Positions 45,601-61,340 of a stretch of 64,000 nt of DNA are shown piece by piece (the stretch's first letter is position 1; each line of letters begins with the position of its first letter). The notes beneath the pieces were generated by a model. It ran no database searches and was not told where the DNA came from. It saw nothing but the letters and a program-made list of their open reading frames with translations. Source of the DNA: Nemertoderma westbladi (lineage: Eukaryota > Xenacoelomorpha > Nemertodermatida > Nemertodermatidae); NCBI GenBank assembly GCA_032718475.1, contig JAUCBJ010009152.1, forward strand, positions 1 to 64,000, written 5' to 3'. Both the position numbers and the translations under genes were made by a program.

Positions 45601-48600
45601 CTGGTTCTAACTGCCGTATGATGGACTCCATATAGGAGTACTGGTTCTAACTTCTGATTGATGGACTCCATATAGGAGTACTGGTTCTAACTGATGTATG
45701 ATGGACTCCATATAGGAGTACTGGTTCTAACTTCTGTATGATGGACTCCATATAGGAGTACTGGTTCTAACTTCTGATTGATGGACTCCATATAGGAGTA
45801 CTGGTTCTAACTGCTGTATGATGGACTCCATATAGGAGTTCTAACTGCTGTATGATGGACTCCATATAGGAGTACTGGTTCTAACTTTTGTATGATGGAC
45901 TCCATATAGGAGTACTGATTCTAACTGCTGTATGGTGGACTCCATATAGGAGTATTGATTCTAACTGCTGTGGACTCCATATAGGAGTACTGGTTCTAAC
46001 TTCTGATCGATGGACTCCATATAGGAGTACTGGTTCTAACTGCTGTATGATGGACTCCATATAGGAGTACTGGTTCTAACTGCTGTATGATGGACTCCAT
46101 ATAGGAGTACTGGTTCTAACTGCTGTATGATGGACTCCATATAGGAGTACTGGTTCTAACTTCTGATCGATGGACTCAATATAGGAGTACTGGTTCTAAC
46201 TTCTGATTGATGGACTCCATATAGGAGTACTGGTTCTAACTGCTGTATGATGGACTCCATATAGGAGTTCTAACTGCTGTATGATGGACTCCATATAGGA
46301 GTACTGGTTCTAACTTTTGTATGATGGACTCCATATAGGAGTACTGATTCTAACTGCTGTATGGTGGACTCCATATAGGAGTATTGATTCTAACTGCTGT
46401 GGACTCCATATAGGAGTACTGGTTCTAACTTCTGATCAATGGACTCCATATAGGAGTACTGGTTCTAACTGCTGTATGATGGACTCCATATAGGAGTACT
46501 GGTTCTAACTGCTGTATGATGGACTCCATATAGGAGTACTGGTTCTAACTGCTGTATGATGGACTCCATATAGGAGTACTGGTTCTAACTTCTGATCGAT
46601 GGACTCAATATAGGAGTACTGGTTCTAACTTCTGATTGATGGACTCCATATAGGAGTACTGGTTCTAACTGCTGTATGATGGACTCCATATAGGAGTTCT
46701 AACTGCTGTATGATGGACTCCATATAGGAGTACTGGTTCTAACTTTTGTATGATGGACTCCATATAGGAGTACTGATTCTAACTGCTGTATGGTGGACTC
46801 CATATAGGAGTATTGATTCTAACTGCTGTGGACTCCATATAGGAGTACTGGTTCTAACTTCTGATCAATGGACTCCATATAGGAGTACTGGTTCTAACTT
46901 CTGATCGATGGACTCCATATAGGAGTACTGGTTCTAACTGCTGTATGATGGACTCCATATAGGAGTACTGGTTCTAACTGCTGTATGATGGACTCCATAT
47001 AGGAGTACTGGTTCTAACTTCTGATCGATGGACTCCATATAGGAGTACTGGTTCTAACTGCTGTATAATGGACTCCATATAGGAGTACTGGTTCTAACTG
47101 CTGTATGATGGACTCCATATAGGAGTACTGGTTCTAACTTCTGATCGATGGACTCCATATAGGAGTACTGGTTCTAACTGCCCTATAATGGACTCCATAT
47201 AGGAGTACTGGTTCTAACTTCTGATTGATGGACTCCATATAGGAGTACTGGTTCTAACTGATGTATGATGGACTCCATATAGGAGTACTGGTTCTAACTT
47301 CTGTATGATGGACTCCATATAGGAGTACTGGTTCTAACTTCTGATTGATGGACTCCATATAGGAGTACTGGTTCTAACTGCTGTATGATGGACTCCATAT
47401 AGGAGTTCTAACTGCTGTATGATGGACTCCATATAGGAGTACTGGTTCTAACTTTTGTATGATGGACTCCATATAGGAGTACTGATTCTAACTGCTGTAT
47501 GGTGGACTCCATATAGGAGTATTGATTCTAACTGCTGTGGACTCCATATAGGAGTACTGGTTCTAACTTCTGATCGATGGACTCCATATAGGAGTACTGG
47601 TTCTAACTTCTGATCGATGGACTCCATATAGGAGTACTGGTTCTAACTGCTGTATGATGGACTCCATATAGGAGTACTGGTTCTAACTGCTGTATGATGG
47701 ACTCCATATAGGAGTACTGGTTCTAACTTCTGATCGATGGACTCCATATAGGAGTACTGGTTCTAACTGCTGTATAATGGACTCCATATAGGAGTACTGG
47801 TTCTAACTGCTGTATGATGGACTCCATATAGGAGTACTGGTTCTAACTTCTGATCGATGGACTCCATATAGGAGTACTGGTTCTAACTGCCGTATGATGG
47901 ACTCCATATAGGAGTACTGGTTCTAACTTCTGATTGATGGACTCCATATAGGAGTACTGGTTCTAACTGATGTATGATGGACTCCATATAGGAGTACTGG
48001 TTCTAACTTCTGTATGATGGACTCCATATAGGAGTACTGGTTCTAACTTCTGATTGATGGACTCCATATAGGAGTACTGGTTCTAACTGCTGTATGATGG
48101 ACTCCATATAGGAGTTCTAACTGCTGTATGATGGACTCCATATAGGAGTACTGGTTCTAACTTTTGTATGATGGACTCCATATAGGAGTACTGATTCTAA
48201 CTGCTGTATGGTGGACTCCATATAGGAGTATTGATTCTAACTGCTGTGGACTCCATATAGGAGTACTGGTTCTAACTTCTGATCGATGGACTCCATATAG
48301 GAGTACTGGTTCTAACTGCTGTATGATGGACTCCATATAGGAGTACTGGTTCTAACTGCTGTATGATGGACTCCATATAGGAGTACTGGTTCTAACTGCT
48401 GTATGATGGACTCCATATAGGAGTACTGGTTCTAACTGCTGTATGATGGACTCCATATAGGAGTTCTAACTGCTGTATGATGGACTCCATATAGGAGTAC
48501 TGGTTCTAACTTTTGTATGATGGACTCCATATAGGAGTACTGATTCTAACTGCTGTATGGTGGACTCCATATAGGAGTATTGATTCTAACTGCTGTGGAC

Positions 48601-51600
48601 TCCATATAGGAGTACTGGTTCTAACTTCTGATCAATGGACTCCATATAGGAGTACTGGTTCTAACTGCTGTATGATGGACTCCATATAGGAGTACTGGTT
48701 CTAACTGCTGTATGATGGACTCCATATAGGAGTACTGGTTCTAACTGCTGTATGATGGACTCCATATAGGAGTACTGGTTCTAACTTCTGATCGATGGAC
48801 TCAATATAGGAGTACTGGTTCTAACTTCTGATTGATGGACTCCATATAGGAGTACTGGTTCTAACTGCTGTATGATGGACTCCATATAGGAGTTCTAACT
48901 GCTGTATGATGGACTCCATATAGGAGTACTGGTTCTAACTTTTGTATGATGGACTCCATATAGGAGTACTGATTCTAACTGCTGTATGGTGGACTCCATA
49001 TAGGAGTATTGATTCTAACTGCTGTGGACTCCATATAGGAGTACTGGTTCTAACTTCTGATCGATGGACTCCATATAGGAGTACTGGTTCTAACTTCTGA
49101 TCGATGGACTCCATATAGGAGTACTGGTTCTAACTGCTGTATGATGGACTCCATATAGGAGTACTGGTTCTAACTGCTGTATGATGGACTCCATATAGGA
49201 GTACTGGTTCTAACTTCTGATCGATGGACTCCATATAGGAGTACTGGTTCTAACTGCTGTATAATGGACTCCATATAGGAGTACTGGTTCTAACTGCTGT
49301 ATGATGGACTCCATATAGGAGTACTGGTTCTAACTTCTGATCGATGGACTCCATATAGGAGTACTGGTTCTAACTGCCCTATGATGGACTCCATATAGGA
49401 GTACTGGTTCTAACTTCTGATTGATGGACTCCATATAGGAGTACTGGTTCTAACTGATGTATGATGGACTCCATATAGGAGTACTGGTTCTAACTTCTGT
49501 ATGATGGACTCCATATAGGAGTACTGGTTCTAACTTCTGATTGATGGACTCCATATAGGAGTACTGGTTCTAACTGCTGTATGATGGACTCCATATAGGA
49601 GTTCTAACTGCTGTATGATGGACTCCATATAGGAGTACTGGTTCTAACTTTTGTATGATGGACTCCATATAGGAGTACTGATTCTAACTGCTGTATGGTG
49701 GACTCCATATAGGAGTATTGATTCTAACTGCTGTGGACTCCATATAGGAGTACTGGTTCTAACTTCTGATCGATGGACTCCATATAGGAGTACTGGTTCT
49801 AACTTCTGATCGATGGACTCCATATAGGAGTACTGGTTCTAACTGCTGTATGATGGACTCCATATAGGAGTACTGGTTCTAACTGCTGTATGATGGACTC
49901 CATATAGGAGTACTGGTTCTAACTTCTGATCGATGGACTCCATATAGGAGTACTGGTTCTAACTGCTGTATAATGGACTCCATATAGGAGTACTGGTTCT
50001 AACTGCTGTATGATGGACTCCATATAGGAGTACTGGTTCTAACTTCTGATTGATGGACTCCATATAGGAGTACTGGTTCTAACTGCTGTTAACTTCTGAT
50101 TGATGGACTCCATATAGGAGTACTGGTTCTAACTGATGTATGATGGACTCCATATAGGAGTACTGGTTCTAACTTCTGTATGATGGACTCCATATAGGAG
50201 TACTGGTTCTAACTTCTGATTGATGGACTCCATATAGGAGTACTGGTTCTAACTGCTGTATGATGGACTCCATATAGGAGTTCTAACTGCTGTATGATGG
50301 ACTCCATATAGGAGTACTGATTCTAACTGCTGTATGATGGACTCCATATAGGAGTACTGGTTCTAACTTCTGATTGATAGACTCCATATAGGAGTACTGG
50401 TTCTAACTGATGTATGATGGACTCCACATAGGAGTACTGGTTCTAACTGCTGTATGATGGACTCCATATAGGAGTACTGGTTCTAACTGCTGTATGATGG
50501 ACTCCATATAGGAGTACTGGTTCTAACTTCTGATTGATGGGACTCCATAAAGGAGTACTACTAGTTCTAACTTCTGATTGATGGACTCCATATAGGAGTA
50601 CTGGTTCTAACTGCTGTATGATGGACTCCATATAGGAGTACTGGTTCTAACTTCTGATTGATGGACTCCATATAGGAGTACTGGTTCTAACTGATGTATG
50701 ATGGACTCCATATAGGAGTTCTAACTACTGTATGATGGACTCCATATAGGAGTACTGGTTCTAACTTTTGTATGATGGACTCCATATAGGAGTACTGATT
50801 CTAACTGCTGTATGATGGACTCCATATAGGAGTACTGGTTCTAACTTCTGATTGATGGACTCCATATAGGAGTACAGGTTCTAACTTCTGATTGATGGAC
50901 TCCATATAGGAGTACTGGTTCTATATAGGTGTACTGATTCTAACTGCTGTATGAAGGACTCCATATAGGAGTACTGGTTCGAACGTCTGATTGATGGAAT
51001 TCATATAGGAGTACTGGTTCTAACTGATGTATGATGGACTCCATATAGGAGTACTGGTTCTAACTTTTGTATGATGGACTCCATATAGGAGTACTGATTC
51101 TAACTGCTGTATGATGGACTCCATATAGGAGTACTGGTTCTAACTTCTGATTGATGGACTCCATAAAGGAGTACTAGTTCTAACTTCTGATTGATGGACT
51201 CCATATAGGAGTACTGGTTCTAACTGCTGTATGATGGACTCCATATAGGAGTACTGGTTCTAACTTCTCATTGATGGACTCCATATAGGAGTACTGGTTC
51301 TAACTTCTCATTGATGGACTCCATATAGGAGTACTGGTTCTAACTTCTGATTGATGGACTCCATATAGGAGTACTGGTTCTAACTGCTGTATGATGGACT
51401 CCATATAGGAGTACTGGTTCTAACTTTTGAATGATGGACTCCATATAGGAGTACTGATTCTAACTGCTGTATGATGGACTCCATATAGGAGTACTGGTTC
51501 TAACTTCTGATTGATGGACTCCATAAAGGAGTACTAGTTCTAACTGCTGTATGATGGACTCCATATAGGAGTACTGATTCTAACTTCTGATCGATGGACT

Positions 51601-54000
51601 CCATATAGGAGTACTGGTTCTAACTTCTGATCGATGGACTCCATATAGGAGTACTGGTTCTAACTGCTGTATGATGGACTCCATATAGGAGTACTGGTTC
51701 TAACTTTTGAATGATGGACTCCATATAGGAGTACTGATTCTAACTGCTGTATGATGGACTCCATATAGGAGTACTGGTTCTAACTTCTGATTGATGGACT
51801 CCATAAAGGAGTACTAGTTCTAACTGCTGTATGATGGACTCCATATAGGAGTACTGATTCTAACTTCTGATCGATGGACTCCATATAGGAGTACTGGTTC
51901 TAACTTCTGATTGATGGACTCCATATAGGAGTACTGGTTCTAACTGCTGTATGATGGACTCCATATAGGAGTACTGGTTCTAACTGCTGTATGATGGACT
52001 CCATATAGGAGTACTGGTTCTAACTTCTGATTGATGGACTCCATATAGGAGTACTGGTTCTAACTGATGTATGATGGACTCCACATAGGAGTACTGGTTC
52101 TAACTTTTGAATGATGGACTCCATATAGGAGTACTGATTCTAACTGCTGTATGATGGACTCCATATAGGAGTACTGGTTCTAACTTCTGATTGATGGACT
52201 CCATAAAGGAGTACTAGTTCTAACTGCTGTATGATGGACTCCATATAGGAGTACTGATTCTAACTTCTGATCGATGGACTCCATATAGGAGTACTGGTTC
52301 TAACTTCTGATCGATGGACTCCATATAGGAGTACTGGTTCTAACTGCTGTATGATGGACTCCATATAGGAGTACTGGTTCTAACTGCTGTATGATGGACT
52401 CCATATAGGAGTACTGGTTCTAACTTCTGATCGATGGACTCCATATAGGAGTACTGGTTCTAACTGCTGTATAATGGACTCCATATAGGAGTACTGGTTC
52501 TAACTGCTGTATGATGGACTCCATATAGGAGTACTGGTTCTAACTTCTGATCGATGGACTCCATATAGGAGTACTGGTTCTAACTGCCGTATGATGGACT
52601 CCATATAGGAGTACTGGTTCTAACTTCTGATTGATGGACTCCATATAGGAGTACTGGTTCTAACTTCTGTATGATGGACTCCATATAGGAGTACTGGTTC
52701 TAACTTCTGATTGATGGACTCCATATAGGAGTACTGGTTCTAACTGCTGTATGATTAACTCCATATAGGAGTTCTAACTGCTGTATGATGGACTCCATAT
52801 AGGAGTACTGGTTCTAACTTTTGTATGATGGACTCCATATAGGAGTACTGATTCTAACTGCTGTATGGTGGACTCCATATAGGAGTATTGATTCTAACTG
52901 CTGTGGACTCCATATAGGAGTACTGGTTCTAACTTCTGATCGATGGACTCCATATAGGAGTACTGGTTCTAACTGCTGTATGATGGACTCCATATAGGAG
53001 TACTGGTTCTAACTGCTGTATGATGGACTCCATATAGGTGTACTGGTTCTAACTGCTGTATGATGGACTCCATATAGGAGTACTGGTTCTAACTTCTGAT
53101 CGATGGACTCCATATAGGAGTACTGGTTCTAACTTCTGATTGATGGACTCCATATAGGAGTACTGGTTCTAACTGCTGTATGATGGACTCCATATAGGAG
53201 TTCTAACTGCTGTATGATGGACTCCATATAGGAGTACTGGTTCTAACTTTTGTATGATGGACTCCATATAGGAGTACTGATTCTAACTGCTGTATGGTGG
53301 ACTCCATATAGGAGTATTGATTCTAACTGCTGTGGACTCCATATAGGAGTACTGGTTCTAACTTCTGATCGATGGACTCCATATAGGAGTACTGGTTCTA
53401 ACTGCTGTATGATGGACTCCATATAGGAGTACTGGTTCTAACTGCTGTATGATGGACTCCATATAGGAGTACTGGTTCTAACTTCTGATCGATGGACTCC
53501 ATATAGGAGTACTGGTTCTAACTGCTGTATAATGGACTCCATATAGGAGTACTGGCTCTAACTGCTGTATGATGGACTCCATATAGGAGTACTGGTTCTA
53601 ACTTCTGCTCGATGGACTCCATATAGGAGTACTGGTTCTAACTGCCGTATGATGGACTCCATATAGGAGTACTGGTTCTAACTTCTGATTGATGGACTCC
53701 ATATAGGAGTACTGGTTCTAACTGATGTATGATGGACTCCATATAGGAGTACTGGTTCTAACTTCTGTATGATGGACTCCATATAGGAGTACTGGTTCTA
53801 ACTTCTGATTGATGGACTCCATATAGGAGTACTGGTTCTAACTGCTGTATGATGGACTCCATATAGGAGTTCTAACTGCTGTATGATGGACTCCATATAG
53901 GAGTACTGGTTCTAACTTTTGTATGATGGACTCCATATAGGAGTACTGATTCTAACTGCTGTATGGTGGACTCCATATAGGAGTATTGATTCTAACTGCT
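42641..54000. repeat. higher-order repeats within array 4 (429 and 709 bp)
   Basis: The marker gtattgattctaactgctg followed by tggactcc recurs at 42641, 43070, 43665, 44094, 44523, 45952, 46381, 46810, 47519, 48228, 48577, 49006, 49715, 52885, 53314 and 53983. Spacings are mostly 429 bp (seven times) or 709 bp (three times), with 349, 595, 669, 1429 and 3170 also seen. 709 is 429 plus seven monomers and 349 is 429 minus two, so block units gain and lose whole monomers. Confidence 0.9.
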
Positions 54001-57000
54001 GTGGACTCCATATAGGAGTACTGGTTCTAACTTCTGATCGATGCACTCCATATAGGAGTACTGGTTCTAACTGCTGTATGATGGACTCCATATAGGAGTA
54101 CTGGTTCTAACTGCTGTATGATGGACTCCATATAGGAGTACTGGTTCTAACTGCTGCATGATGGACTCCATATAGGAGTACTGGTTCTAACTGCTGTATG
54201 ATGGACTCCATATAGGAGTACTGATTCTAACTGCTGTATGATGGACTCCATATATGAGTTCTAACTGCTGTATGATGGACTCCATATAGGAGTACTGGTT
54301 CTAACTTTTGTATGATGGACTCCATATAGGAGTACTGATTCTAACTGCTGTATGATGGACTCCATATAGGAGTATGGTTCTAACTTCTGTATGATGGACT
54401 CCATATAGGAGTACTGGTTCTAACTTCTGATTGATGGACTCCATATAGGAGTACTGGTTCTAACTGCTGTTAACTTCTGATTGATGGACTCCATATAGGA
54501 GTACTGGTTCTAACTGATGTATGATGGACTCCATATAGGAGTACTGGTTCTAACTTCTGTATGATGGACTCCATATAGGAGTACTGGTTCTAACTTCTGA
54601 TTGATGGACTCCATATAGGAGTACTGGTTCTAACTGCTGTATGATGGACTCCATATAGGAGTTCTAACTGCTGTATGATGGACTCCATATAGGAGTACTG
54701 GTTCTAACTTTTGTATGATGGACTCCATATAGGAGTACTGATTCTAACTGCTGTATGATGGACTCCATATAGGAGTACTGGTTCTAACTTCTGATTGATG
54801 GACTCCATATAGGAGTACTGGTTCTAACTTCTGATTGATGGACTCCATATAGGAGTACTGGTTCTAACTGCTGTATGATGGACTCCATATAGGAGTACTG
54901 GTTCTAACTGCTGTATGATGGACTCCATATAGGAGTACTGGTTCTAACTGCTGTATGATGGAATCCATATAGGAGTACTGGTTCCTGGTTCTATCTGCTG
55001 ATTGATGCTCCATATAGGAGTACTGGTTCTAACTGCTGTATGATGGACTCCATATAGGAGTACTGGTTCTAACTGCTGTATGATGGACTCCATATAGGAG
55101 TACTGGTTCTAACTTCTGATTGATGGACTCCATATAGGAGTACTGGTTCTAACTGCTGTATGATGGACTCCATATAGGAGTACTGGTTCTAACTGCTGTA
55201 TGATGGACTCCATATAGGAGTACTGGTTCTAACTTCTGATTGATGGACTCCATATAGGAGTACTGGTTCTAACTGCTGTATGATGGACTCCATATAGGAG
55301 TACTGGTTCTAACTTCTGATTGATGGACTCCATATAGGAGTACTGGTTCTAACTTATGACTGATGGACTGACTCCATATAGGAGTACTGGTTCTAACTTC
55401 TGATTGATGGACTCCATATAGGAGTACTGGTTCTAACTGCTGTATGATGGACTCCATATAGGAGTACTGGTTCTAACTTCTGATTGATGGACTCCATATA
55501 GGAGTACTGGTTCTAACTGCTGTATGATGGACTCCATATATGAGTACTGGTTCTAACTGCTGTATGATGGACTCCATATAGGAGTACTGGTTCTAACTTC
55601 TGATTGATGGACTCCATATAGGAGTACTGGTTCTAACTGCTGTATGATGGACTCCATATAGGAGTACTGGTTCTAACTTCTGATTGATGGACTCCATATA
55701 GGAGTACTGGTTCTAACTTATGACTGATAGACTGACTCCATATAGGAGTACTGGTTCTAACTTCTGATTGATGGACTCCATATAGGAGTACTGGTTCTAA
55801 CTGATGTATGATGGACTCCATATAGGAGTACTGGTTCTAACTGCTGTATCATGGAATCCATATAGGAATACTGGTTCCTGGTTCTATCTGCTGATTGATG
55901 CTCCATATAGGAGTACTGGTTCTAACTGCTGTATGATGGACTCCATATAGGAGTACTGGTTCTAACAGCTGTATGATGGACTCCATATAGGAGTACTGGT
56001 TCTAACTGCTGTATGATGGACTCCATATAGGAGTACTGGTTCTAACTTCTGATTGATGGACTCCATATAGGAGTACTGGTTCTAACTGCTGTATGATGGA
56101 CTCCATATAGGAGTACTGGTTCTAACTGCTGTATGATGGAATCCATATAGGAGTACTGGTTCCTGGTTCTATCTGCTGATTGATGCTCCATATAGGAGTA
56201 CTGGTTCTAACTGCTGTATGATGGACTCCATATAGGAGTACTGGTTCTAACTGCTGTATGATGGACTCCATATAGGAGTACTGGTTCTAACTGCTGTATG
56301 ATGGACTCCATATAGGAGTACTGGTTCTAACTGCTGTATGATGGACTCCATATAGGAGTACTGGTTCTAACTTCTGATTCTGATTGATGGACTCCATATA
56401 GGAGTACTGGTTCTAACTGCTGTATGATGGACTCCATATAGGAGTACTGGTTCTAACTGCTGTATGATGGACTCCATATAGGAGTACTGGTTCTAACTGC
56501 TGATTGATGGACTCCATATAGGAGTACTGGTTCTAACTTCTGATTGATGAACTCCATAAAGGAGTACTGGTTCTAACTGCTGATTGAGGAGTACTGGTTC
56601 TAATTACTGTATGATGGACTCCATAAAGGAGTACTGGTTCTAACTTCTGATTGATAGACTCCATATAGGAGTACTGGTTCTAACTGCTGATTGATGAACT
56701 CCATATAGGAGTACTGATTCTAACTGCTGTATGATGGACTCCATATAGGAGTACTGGTTCTAACTGCTGTATGATGGACTCCATATAGGAGTACTGGTTC
56801 TAACTGCTGCATGATGGACTCCATATAGGAGTACTGGTTCTAACTGCTGTATGATGGACTCCATATAGGAGTACTGATTCTAACTGCTGTATGATGGACT
56901 CCATATATGAGTTCTAACTGCTGTATGATGGACTCCATATAGGAGTACTGGTTCTAACTTTTGTATGATGGACTCCATATAGGAGTACTGATTCTAACTG

Positions 57001-60000
57001 CTGTATGATGGACTCCATATAGGAGTACTGGTTCTAACTTCTGATTGATGGACTCCATATAGGAGTACTGGTTCTAACTTCTGATTGATGGACTCCATAT
57101 AGGAGTACTGGTTCTAACTGCTGTATGATGGACTCCATATAGGAGTACTGGTTCTAACTGCTGTATGATGGACTCCATATAGGAGTACTGGTTCTAACTG
57201 CTGTATGATGGAATCCATATAGGAGTACTGGTTCCTGGTTCTATCTGCTGATTGATGCTCCATATAGGAGTACTGGTTCTAACTGCTGTATGATGGACTC
57301 CATATAGGAGTACTGGTTCTAACTGCTGTATGATAGACTCCATATTGGAGTACTGGTTCTAACTTCTGATTCTGATTGATGGACTCCATATAGGAGTACT
57401 GGTTCTAACTGCTGTATGATGGACTCCATATAGGAGTACTGGTTCTAACTGCTGTATGATGGACTCCATATAGGAGTGGACTCCATATAGGAGTACTGGT
57501 TCTAACTTCTGATTGATGGACTCCATAAAGGAGTACTGGTTCTAACTGCTGATTGAGGAGTACTGGTTCTAACTACTGTATGATAGACTCCATAAAGGAG
57601 TACTGGTTCTAACTTTTGATTGATGGAGTACTGGTTCTAACTGCTGATTGATGAACTCCATATAGGAGTACTGATTCTAACTGCTGTATGATGGACTCCA
57701 TATAGGAGTACTGGTTCTAACTGCTGTATGATGGACTCCATATAGGAGTACTGGTTCTAACTGCCGTATGATGGACTCCACATAGGAGTACTGGTTCTAA
57801 CTGCTGTATGATGGACTCCATATAGGAGTACTGATTCTAACTGCTGTATGATGGACTCCATATAGGAGTACTGGTTCTAACTGCTGTATGATGGACTCCA
57901 TATAGGAGTACTGGTTCTAACTACTGTATGATGGACTCCATATAGGAGTACTGGTTCTAACTGCCGTATGATGGACTCCATATAGGAGTACTGGTTCTAA
58001 CTGCTGTATGATGGACTCCATATAGGAGTACTGATTCTAACTGCTGTTTGATGGACTCCATATAGGAGTACTGGTTCTAACTGCTGATTGATGAACTCCA
58101 TATAGGAGTACTGATTCTAACTGCTGTATGATGGACTCCATATAGGAGTACTGGTTCTAACTGCTGTATGATGGACTCCATATATGAGTACTGGTTCTAA
58201 CTGATGTATGATGGACTCCATATAGGAGTACTGGTTCTAACTGCTGTATGATGGACTCCATATAGGAGTACTGGTTCTAACTGCTGATTGATGAACTCCA
58301 TATAGGAGTACTGATTCTAACTGCTGTATGATGGACTCCATATAGGAGTACTGGTTCTAACTGCTGTATGATGGACTCCATATATGAGTACTGGTTCTAA
58401 CTGATGTATGATGGACTCCATATAGGAGTACTGGTTCTAACTGCTGTATGATGGACTCCATATAGGAGTACTGGTTCTAACTTCTGATCGATGGATTCCA
58501 TATAGGAGTACTGGTTCTAACTTCTGATTGATGGACTCCATATAGGAGTACTGATTCTAACTGCTGTATGATGGACTCCATATAGGAGTTCTAACTGCTG
58601 TGTGATGGACTCCATATAGGAGTACTGGTTCTAACTTTTGTATGATGGACTCCATATAGGAGTACTGATTCTAACTGCTGTATGATGGACTCCATATAGG
58701 AGTACTGGTTCTAACTTCTGATTGATGGACTCCATATAGGAGTACTGATTCTAACTGCTGTATGATGGACTCCATATAGGAGTACTGGTTCTAACTGCTG
58801 TATGATGGACTCCATATATGAGTACTGGTTCTAACTGATGTATGATGGACTCCATATAGGAGTACTGGTTCTAACTGCTGTGTGATGGACTCCATATAGG
58901 AGTACTGGTTCTAACTGCTGTATGATGGACTCCATATAGGAGTACTGGTTCTAACAGCTGTATCATGGACTCCATATAGGAGTACTGGTTCTAACTGCTG
59001 TATGATGGACTCCATATAGGAGTACTGGTTCTAACTGCTGTATGATGGTCTCCATATAGGAGTACTGGTTCTAACAGCTGTATCATGGACTCCATATAGG
59101 AGTACTGGTTCTAACTGCTGTATGATGGACTCCATATAGGAGTACTGGTTCTAACAGCTGTATCATGGACTCCATATAGGAGTACTGGTTCTAACTGCTG
59201 TATGATGGACTCCATATAGGAGTACTGGTTCTAACTGCTGTATGATGGACTCCATATAGGAGTACTGGTTCTATCTGCTGTATGATGGTCTCCATATAGG
59301 AGTACTGGTTCTAACAGCTGTATCATGGACTCCATATAGGAGTACTGGTTCTAACTGCTGTATGATGGACTCCATATAGGAGTACTGGTTCTAACTGCTG
59401 TATGATGGACTCCATATAGGAGTACTGGTTCTAACAGCTGTATGATGGTCTCCATATAGGAGTACTGGTTCTAACAGCTGTATCATGGACTCCATATAGG
59501 AGTACTGGTTCTAACTGCTGTATGATGGACTCCATATAGGAGTACTGGTTCTAACTGCTGTATGATGGACTCCATATAGGAGTACTGGTTCTAACTGCTG
59601 TATGATGGACTCCATATAGGAGTGCTGGTTCTAACTGCTGTATGATGGACTCCATATAGGAAGGAGTACTGGTTCTAACTGCTGTATGATGGACTCCATA
59701 TAGGAGTACTGGTTCTAACTTATGATTGATGGACTGACTCCATATATGAGTACTGGTTCTAACTTCTGATTGATGCTCCATATAGGAGTACTGGTTCTAA
59801 CTGCTGTATGATGGTCTCCATATAGGAGTACTGGTTCTAACAGCTGTATCATGGACTCCATATAGGAGTACTGGTTCTAACTGCTGTATGATGGACTCCA
59901 TATAGGAGTACTGGTTCTAACTGCTGTATGATGGACTCCATATCGGAGTACTGGTTCTAACTGCTGTATGATGGACTCCATATAGGAGTACTGGTTCTAA

Positions 60001-61340
60001 CAGCTGTATGATGGACTCCATATAGGAGTACTGGTTCTAACTGCTGTATGATGGTCTCCATATAGGAGTACTGGTTCTAACTGCTGTATGATGGTCTCCA
60101 TATAGGAGTACTGGTTCTAACTGCTGTATGATGGTCTCCATATAGGAGTACTGGTTCTAACAGCTGTATCATGGACTCCATATAGGAGTACTGGTTCTAA
60201 CTGCTGTATGATGGACTCCATATAGGAGTACTGGTTCTAACTGCTGTATGATGGACTCCATATAGGAGTACTGGTTCTAACAGCTGTATGATGGTCTCCA
60301 TATAGGAGTACTGGTTCTAACAGCTGTATCATGGACTCCATATAGGAGTACTGGTTCTAACTGCTGTATGATGGACTCCATATAGGAGTACTGGTTCTAA
60401 CTGCTGTATGATGGACTCCATATAGGAGTACTGGTTCTAACTGCTGTATGATGGACTCCATATAGGAGTGCTGGTTCTAACTGCTGTATGATGGACTCCA
60501 TATAGGAAGGAGTACTGGTTCTAACTGCTGTATGATGGACTCCATATAGGAGTACTGGTTCTAACTTATGATTGATGGACTGACTCCATATAGGAGTACT
60601 GGTTCTAACTTCTGATTGATGCTCCATATAGGAGTACTGGTTCTAACTGCTGTATGATGGTCTCCATATAGGAGTACTGGTTCTAACAGCTGCATCATGG
60701 ACTCCATATAGGAGTACTGGTTCTAACTGCTGTATGATGGACTCCATATAGGAGTACTGGTTCTAACTGCTGTATGATGGACTCCATATCGGAGTACTGG
60801 TTCTAACTGCTGTATGATGGACTCCATATAGGAGTACTGGTTCTAACAGCTGTATGATGGACTCCATATAGGAGTACTGGTTCTAACTTCTGTATGATGG
60901 ACTCCATATAGGAGTACTGGTTCTAACTGCTGTATGATGGACTCCATATAGGAGTACTGGTTCTAACTGCTGTATGATGGACTCCATATAGGAATACTGG
61001 TTCCTGGTTCTATCTGCTGATTGATGCTCCATATAGGAGTACTGGTTCTAACTGCTGTATGATGGACTCCATATAGGAGTACTGGTTCTAACAGCTGTAT
61101 GATGGACTCCATATAGGAGTACTGGTTCTAACTGCTGTATGATGGACTCCATATAGGAGTACTGGTTCTAACTGCTGTATGATGGACTCCATATAGGAGT
61201 ACTGGTTCTAACAGCTGTATGATGGACTCCATATAGGAGTACTGGTTCTAACTGCTGTATGATGGACTCCATATAGGAGTACTGGTTCTAACTGCTGTAT
61301 GATGGACTCCATATAGGAGTACTGGTTCTAACTGCTGTCT

